This document shows, one piece after another, positions 60,508 through 64,000 of a stretch of 64,000 nt of DNA (positions are counted from its first letter, which is position 1; each line of letters opens with the position of its first letter). Source of the stretch: Siphonodentalium dalli (Eukaryota; Mollusca; Scaphopoda; Gadilida; Siphonodentaliidae). The notes beneath the pieces are model-generated. The model was given only the letters and a program-made list of their open reading frames with translations. It had not been told where the DNA came from and did no database searches. The stretch is from contig CP136065.1 of NCBI GenBank assembly GCA_032622095.1, forward strand, positions 98,957,343 through 99,021,342. Reading direction: 5' to 3'. The position numbers and the translations under genes are program-made.

Positions 60508-63285
60508 CTGTGGATAATGTCGAATTATAATCAATGCTAAAATATAGTTTATGTTAGTATTTTTCTACACTTTAATTTTTTTTCTACGGCAACGGTTAAC
60601 AAATTAACCGCTGATTCGTGGCTAAATTCGCCAGTTTGCTTGCCCATTAAATCTCATTAAATCAGGTAAATTATAAACGACAAAGGGCTATGTGTCCACA
60701 ATCTATGGTTGTGATCAATCAAATGATTCAATTACGATTCAATATCGTTACGAAACAATGTACGTGTATGTGACAGCTTGAACTTCCCTATCGAATAGTC
60801 AATTTGTTCGAGGAATCATTATAACCCTTTACCCAACAGAAGGGCCCTGTGCCAATGCATTCTCTTATATATGCGAGTCGACCATAGGTCGCCAATGCAT
60901 TCTCTTATATATGCGAGTCGACCATAGGTCGCCTCGCATATATAAGAGAATGCATTGGCTTAACACATTAAAAATTATAAAATTGTTAAAGAATGTAAGA
61001 AAAAATGGTAAAAAGTGTTAAAAAAAAGATTTTTTTAGGCCAATGCATTCTCTTATATATGCGAGGCGACCTATGGTCGACTCGCATATATAAGAGAATG
61101 CATTGGCACAGGACATAACTGTAACTATCACAATGTGGTCAAGGAGCCGGTTCCAATGATATCCATATTTGTATGGTTCTATTGAGACAGACCGAAGATA
61201 TTTTAGGCTGTTGAAGCTTTATTTGGCCGGTTTTGGCCGGTTTTGTTGGGTAAAGGGTTAAGGAACATAACATTGTAATTAATGTGATGTTTCCAAATGG
61301 GATTAGACATATTCGTCTTGAGAATGCTACGAAAGTTGCTCCTTTATATCTGTAATGACGCAACATAAACGTCATATAACATAATTTTAAATTCTTAGGA
61401 AACTTGAACTTTGAACGGATATAATGCAAAGCACTTACTCCAAGTCAACAGCTCCATCTGAGTTCAGGTCAGTCTCTTTAACTATGGTCTCGATTCCGTA
61501 TTCGGACAGTGGAAGATTGATCACCTATGCATTAAAAAACGAACGTTTAATGAATTTGACGTGAGATGTGACCCATTTCATTATATTACACTCAAAACAA
61601 ATTTAGTTAAAGGTACGGTTGGCCTTGGCGGTGGGTATGCTGTGAAAATATTTCCACCCGTCAAAAACCGCCACAAACAGAAAGAACATCAAAATTTAGA
61701 CAGACTTTGTCCGTATACAAATAAGAAATATCGCATAAACAGTATCTTATTGTCATATGTTTGACCAGTGTTGTGTAAACAAAAGCTTAAAAAGTTACTT
61801 TTCTGGTGTTTGTTTATATTATGATGGTAAACATAAAGAGCGTTCTTTGTTGGTGAATTCCTTATATGGATCTAATAAAGAGCGTTTCTGCCATTTGTGT
61901 GTGATTAGCCAGTAGCATTGTGCTGTCTTCTATAACACAAGCAGGCTCTTGCTTAGGTAAAACATAGTAGGTCTTTATGATAACATGCTGTTTACGCGAT
62001 GGTCATGGTATATATGAACGAAACTGTATGCGTTTTAATGTTTTTCTGTTTACGGTGATTGGAACAAATATGAATATTTTCGACAACTAAGGCCGCACGT
62101 GCCTTTAAGTATAACTAAATAATAGTTAATATTTAAACCAACTATTTTGTTGCACAACACCGAATAAACAAGTGAAACCCAATTATTTGTTTACCCAAGT
62201 ATATTGGCTACTACCAAATGCAGTTAAGTTGCATGTGACTAATCTCAATGTGACCTAATATTGTGTTATTTTGGTGGTGACAAAATTGCTTCAGTTTTAC
62301 CCGACTTAACATTGCGCTACAATCAACCAAATATTTAGTATGGTTTTGCCACTCAATATTGGATCATTCCAATGGGATTTAGTTACAAAATATGTCTCAA
62401 TATTCAGTTATTTTCAACTTAATTAATTCGGCGATGAAATATTTAGTAATTCATCTGAAAGAGTTGGGTGAGGTGAGGTGTATAACATATTTGAGTATCA
62501 GACATTGGTATATGTAACTAACCGGACACACTCAACAGTCTTAAGAATTTACAAAGTAGGGAATAAGAGGTCCCCAATATCTCCAACTCTCGGCCCATAA
62601 AAGGTAGAGACTAGTTAGTGCGGTGTAATTGTGAATTCGGAATGTTACACCCTCTTAAATAGCCACACCACTTCGCGTTAATGGTGAGCATTTTCACAAA
62701 TATAATCCCATTCCTTGCTATCAACAATTATGTCTTGTGAACAAGCACTTGTCAATCACGCATACAGTTGAGGAGAAATTTCATTTTCATCATTGTCATT
62801 GGTCGGACATTTGCTGACATATTTCGAAGATGCTGTCCTCGCGCACCTGTGCTTTCCGTAAGAGTGGCGGTCAACTATTAAGGTTATCGAGAAAATAAAG
62901 TGACAGCCAATTGTTTTACAGCATTCTATGCATTGCAAATTTATTATTACATTATACATAATAAAATGGGTAACCTCAAATTTATTAAATTAAACATAAT
63001 AAAATGGGTAACCTTTAATCCTTCTCTTATGTCGTCTCCATTAATTCGTCCGTCGTCGTTCTTGTCGAAGACACTGAATAAGTCAATCACACGCATATTA
63101 TCCATCCTCATGAATTCAAACAATACCAATACTGGGTCGTATAGGACGACATTTGTGGGGTCGTGGATCATTCTCTTGGATTTCAGTTCTTTCTTCCTGA
63201 CTTCACCATCGATTAGTACCCTGATGTCTTTGGCTGACTTTAGTTCTTTGAGTTTGTCGGCGAACTTGTAGTCTATGGCAACGCC
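60012..63285 (-). CDS. LRRC74-like gene, 3' part: end of LRR region, EF-hand pair and phosphosite-rich tail
   Basis: Three exons (63013-63285, 61439-61524, 60012-60507) join in phase into 284 residues. Fragment residues 1-40 (VAIDYKFADKLKELKSAKDI and on) look like the segment that closes the LRR block in LRRC74 proteins. EF-hand 1 has its loop at 74-85 (D, N, D, G, I, D at positions 1, 3, 5, 6, 8, 12). EF-hand 2 has its loop at 110-121 (D, N, D, G, V, E). Both loops are canonical, so Ca2+ binding is likely. In the vertebrate LRRC74A I remember, the matching region is a degenerate EF-hand. Residues about 170-284 are basic and Ser-rich with six R-K/R-x-S motifs (RKMS twice, RKNS, RRRS, RKSS, RRIS), which fit PKA/AGC-kinase sites. 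The stop is TGA. The 5' part with the LRRs lies beyond the right edge. It is probably a tandem paralogue of the gene starting at 49,899. Confidence 0.85.
60821..61261. mobile_element. TTAA-type MITE, TIR CCCTTTACCCAACA, with two hairpin modules
   Basis: ATAA-CCCTTTACCCAACA on the left and TGTTGGGTAAAGGG-TTAA on the right. The left TTAA has one change. Inside, 60,848-60,958 holds the recurrent palindrome with its left arm tandemly duplicated, and 61,036-61,105 holds a clean copy (GGCCAATGCATTCTCTTATA ... TATAAGAGAATGCATTGGC). It lies in the last intron of the EF-hand LRR gene. Confidence 0.8.
61439..61524 (-). CDS. EF-hand LRR gene penultimate exon
   Basis: This 86-bp exon is bounded by GCATAG and GTAAGT. 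It encodes VINLPLSEYGIETIVKETD and most of EF loop 2 (DLNSDGAVDLE). It starts in phase 0 and ends in phase 2; both phases fit the neighbours. It was too short to stand out as an open frame. Confidence 0.9.
61607..62108. mobile_element. TTAA-flanked MITE, TIR AGGTACGGTTGGCC/AGGCACGTGCGGCC
   Basis: TTAA (61,607-61,610) is followed by AGGTACGGTTGGCCTTGGC; the right end reads GCCGCACGTGCCT followed by TTAA (62,105-62,108). The arms pair for more than 100 bp (CCGCCACAAACAGAAAGAAC against CTGTTTACGGTGATTGGAAC). It is 494 bp and of the same family as 36,086-36,587. AAGAGCG words recur inside. It lies in an intron of the EF-hand LRR gene. Confidence 0.75.
62110..63010. other. intron DNA, nothing recognised
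   Basis: AT-rich. Only a short direct repeat, TAATAAAATGGGTAACCT, overlaps the splice donor of the next exon (62,957-63,015), noted separately. Confidence 0.4.
63013..63285 (-). CDS. EF-hand LRR gene, first visible exon
   Basis: This 273-bp exon has 91 codons, phase 0/0, bounded by TTCCACAG and GGTTACC. It encodes the end-of-LRR segment, a linker (DPTNVVLYDPVLVLFEF) and EF-hand 1. The donor GTTACC is weaker than the others in this gene. Confidence 0.88.
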
Positions 63286-63289
63286 CTGT

Positions 63290-64000
63290 GGAAAATCAAA
63301 CACAAGAATACCAATCAGTTTATATTTCATAGACAGATACACGGAGATAATAATGATATATTTAGAATACATAAAGTAATACTCATCTTACGCATCAATG
63401 CTAACAATCGTTCGTAAGGTACCTTGATGCTTGTTTGTGTTTATAGTATTTCGCCTGCCGAATTTAAAAAATGTGGGCAACTGTATGCCATCCGACAAAT
63501 GTATCTGCAATCATACGAAATACACGGATGGGAAGAATTTGTCTGTTGGTACAGGTCCAAAATGGGCAAATGTCAAAATGGATGACTGCCTACGGAACAC
63601 AGTGGTTGGTTGTACTTTGATAGAGCTGATTTCGGGTTGAATCAAGATTGAGTCTTTCTGGGGAATTAGCATTTATTTACACAATAGAAATATACGGACA
63701 TTCCGGTATAGTTGGAATCCAGTTTACCAAAACAATTGGACCTCCAGTTGTAATAGGTGAAACGTGACTGAATATTGGAATTCCAAAACATAGAGTGCCA
63801 TATCACAGTTTTACAAATTCTTATATACAAAGCATGAACAGGTGTGAATTAACGACGCGAGATTAGATTAACAGATTTGCATATACAATATCCGATCACT
63901 ACAATGGCATTAGCAGTTTGACAAATGAGTTATTATTAAAAGTAAAGCTTAGAATACGTGCTATGAATGGTAATTAATGAGCACATGCTTGGGCAAGAAT
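63290..64000. other. intron or flank, no exon recognised
   Basis: The preceding LRR exons were not found before the window edge. A plus-strand frame at 63,431-63,640 with CMPSDKCICNHTKYTDGK looks faintly like a Cys-rich domain but cannot be assigned. Confidence 0.4.

Noticed and set aside
63431-63640. Cys-containing frame (CMPSDKCICNHTKYTDGK)
   Set aside because: It vaguely resembles a secreted Cys-rich domain, but there are too few cysteines in a known spacing and no exon borders were seen.

Overview
This is a stretch of an animal genome, not a bacterial one. The coding sequence is cut into short exons with canonical GT/AG borders and introns up to 13 kb, the DNA is AT-rich and full of microsatellites, and most of the length is transposon-derived. 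The organism is probably a lophotrochozoan and most likely a mollusc. That is an inference from the style of the dispersed repeats (the GTCCGTCCGTCC-headed repeat seen near 0.1 kb and 51.3 kb, and the CCCCGCGGGG-ended repeat at 15.4 kb). It was not checked by any search.

Two host genes are supported, both on the minus strand and both of the LRRC74 (leucine-rich repeat containing 74) type. The upstream one (60.0-63.3 kb) enters the window by its 3' end. It has an end-of-LRR segment, a canonical EF-hand pair, and a basic tail with six R-K/R-x-S phosphosite-like motifs. The downstream one starts with an ATG at 49,899 and runs leftward for at least 41 kb. Eight exons (49.8, 36.7, 27.2, 19.2, 16.2, 14.3, 12.1 and 9.1 kb) join with matching phases into 317 residues: an acidic N-terminus, the family's pre-LRR segment, and seven leucine-rich repeats of exactly 28 residues. 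Its 3' end, where a similar EF-hand pair would be expected, lies beyond the left edge or was not found. The two look like a tandem paralogous pair.

The rest is mobile or repetitive DNA. From left to right: a degenerate higher-order tandem array (0.84-5.7 kb); an intact stand-alone retrotransposon ORF1-type gene (5.8-6.7 kb); a head-to-head tRNA-derived SINE composite with a perfect 16-bp target duplication (9.9-10.7 kb); a Penelope-like GIY-YIG fossil (13.6-13.9 kb); a foldback element with minisatellite arms (16.6-17.8 kb); a LINE ORF2 fossil (25.2 kb); a near-perfect 70-bp-arm hairpin (26.2 kb); a GIN-type integrase fossil (26.7-27.0 kb); a foldback made of a palindrome array (33.0-33.5 kb); a 5.9-kb giant foldback with about 14 copies of a 190-bp repeat at its centre (40.8-46.7 kb); a GIY-YIG relic fused to a 45-bp coding minisatellite (52-53 kb); and an internally deleted LINE (55-57 kb).

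At least six small elements end in TTAA sites, as piggyBac-type MITEs do. Several with different termini carry the same internal palindromic module. No tRNA, rRNA or CRISPR was seen. Exon borders were read by eye and need transcript confirmation.
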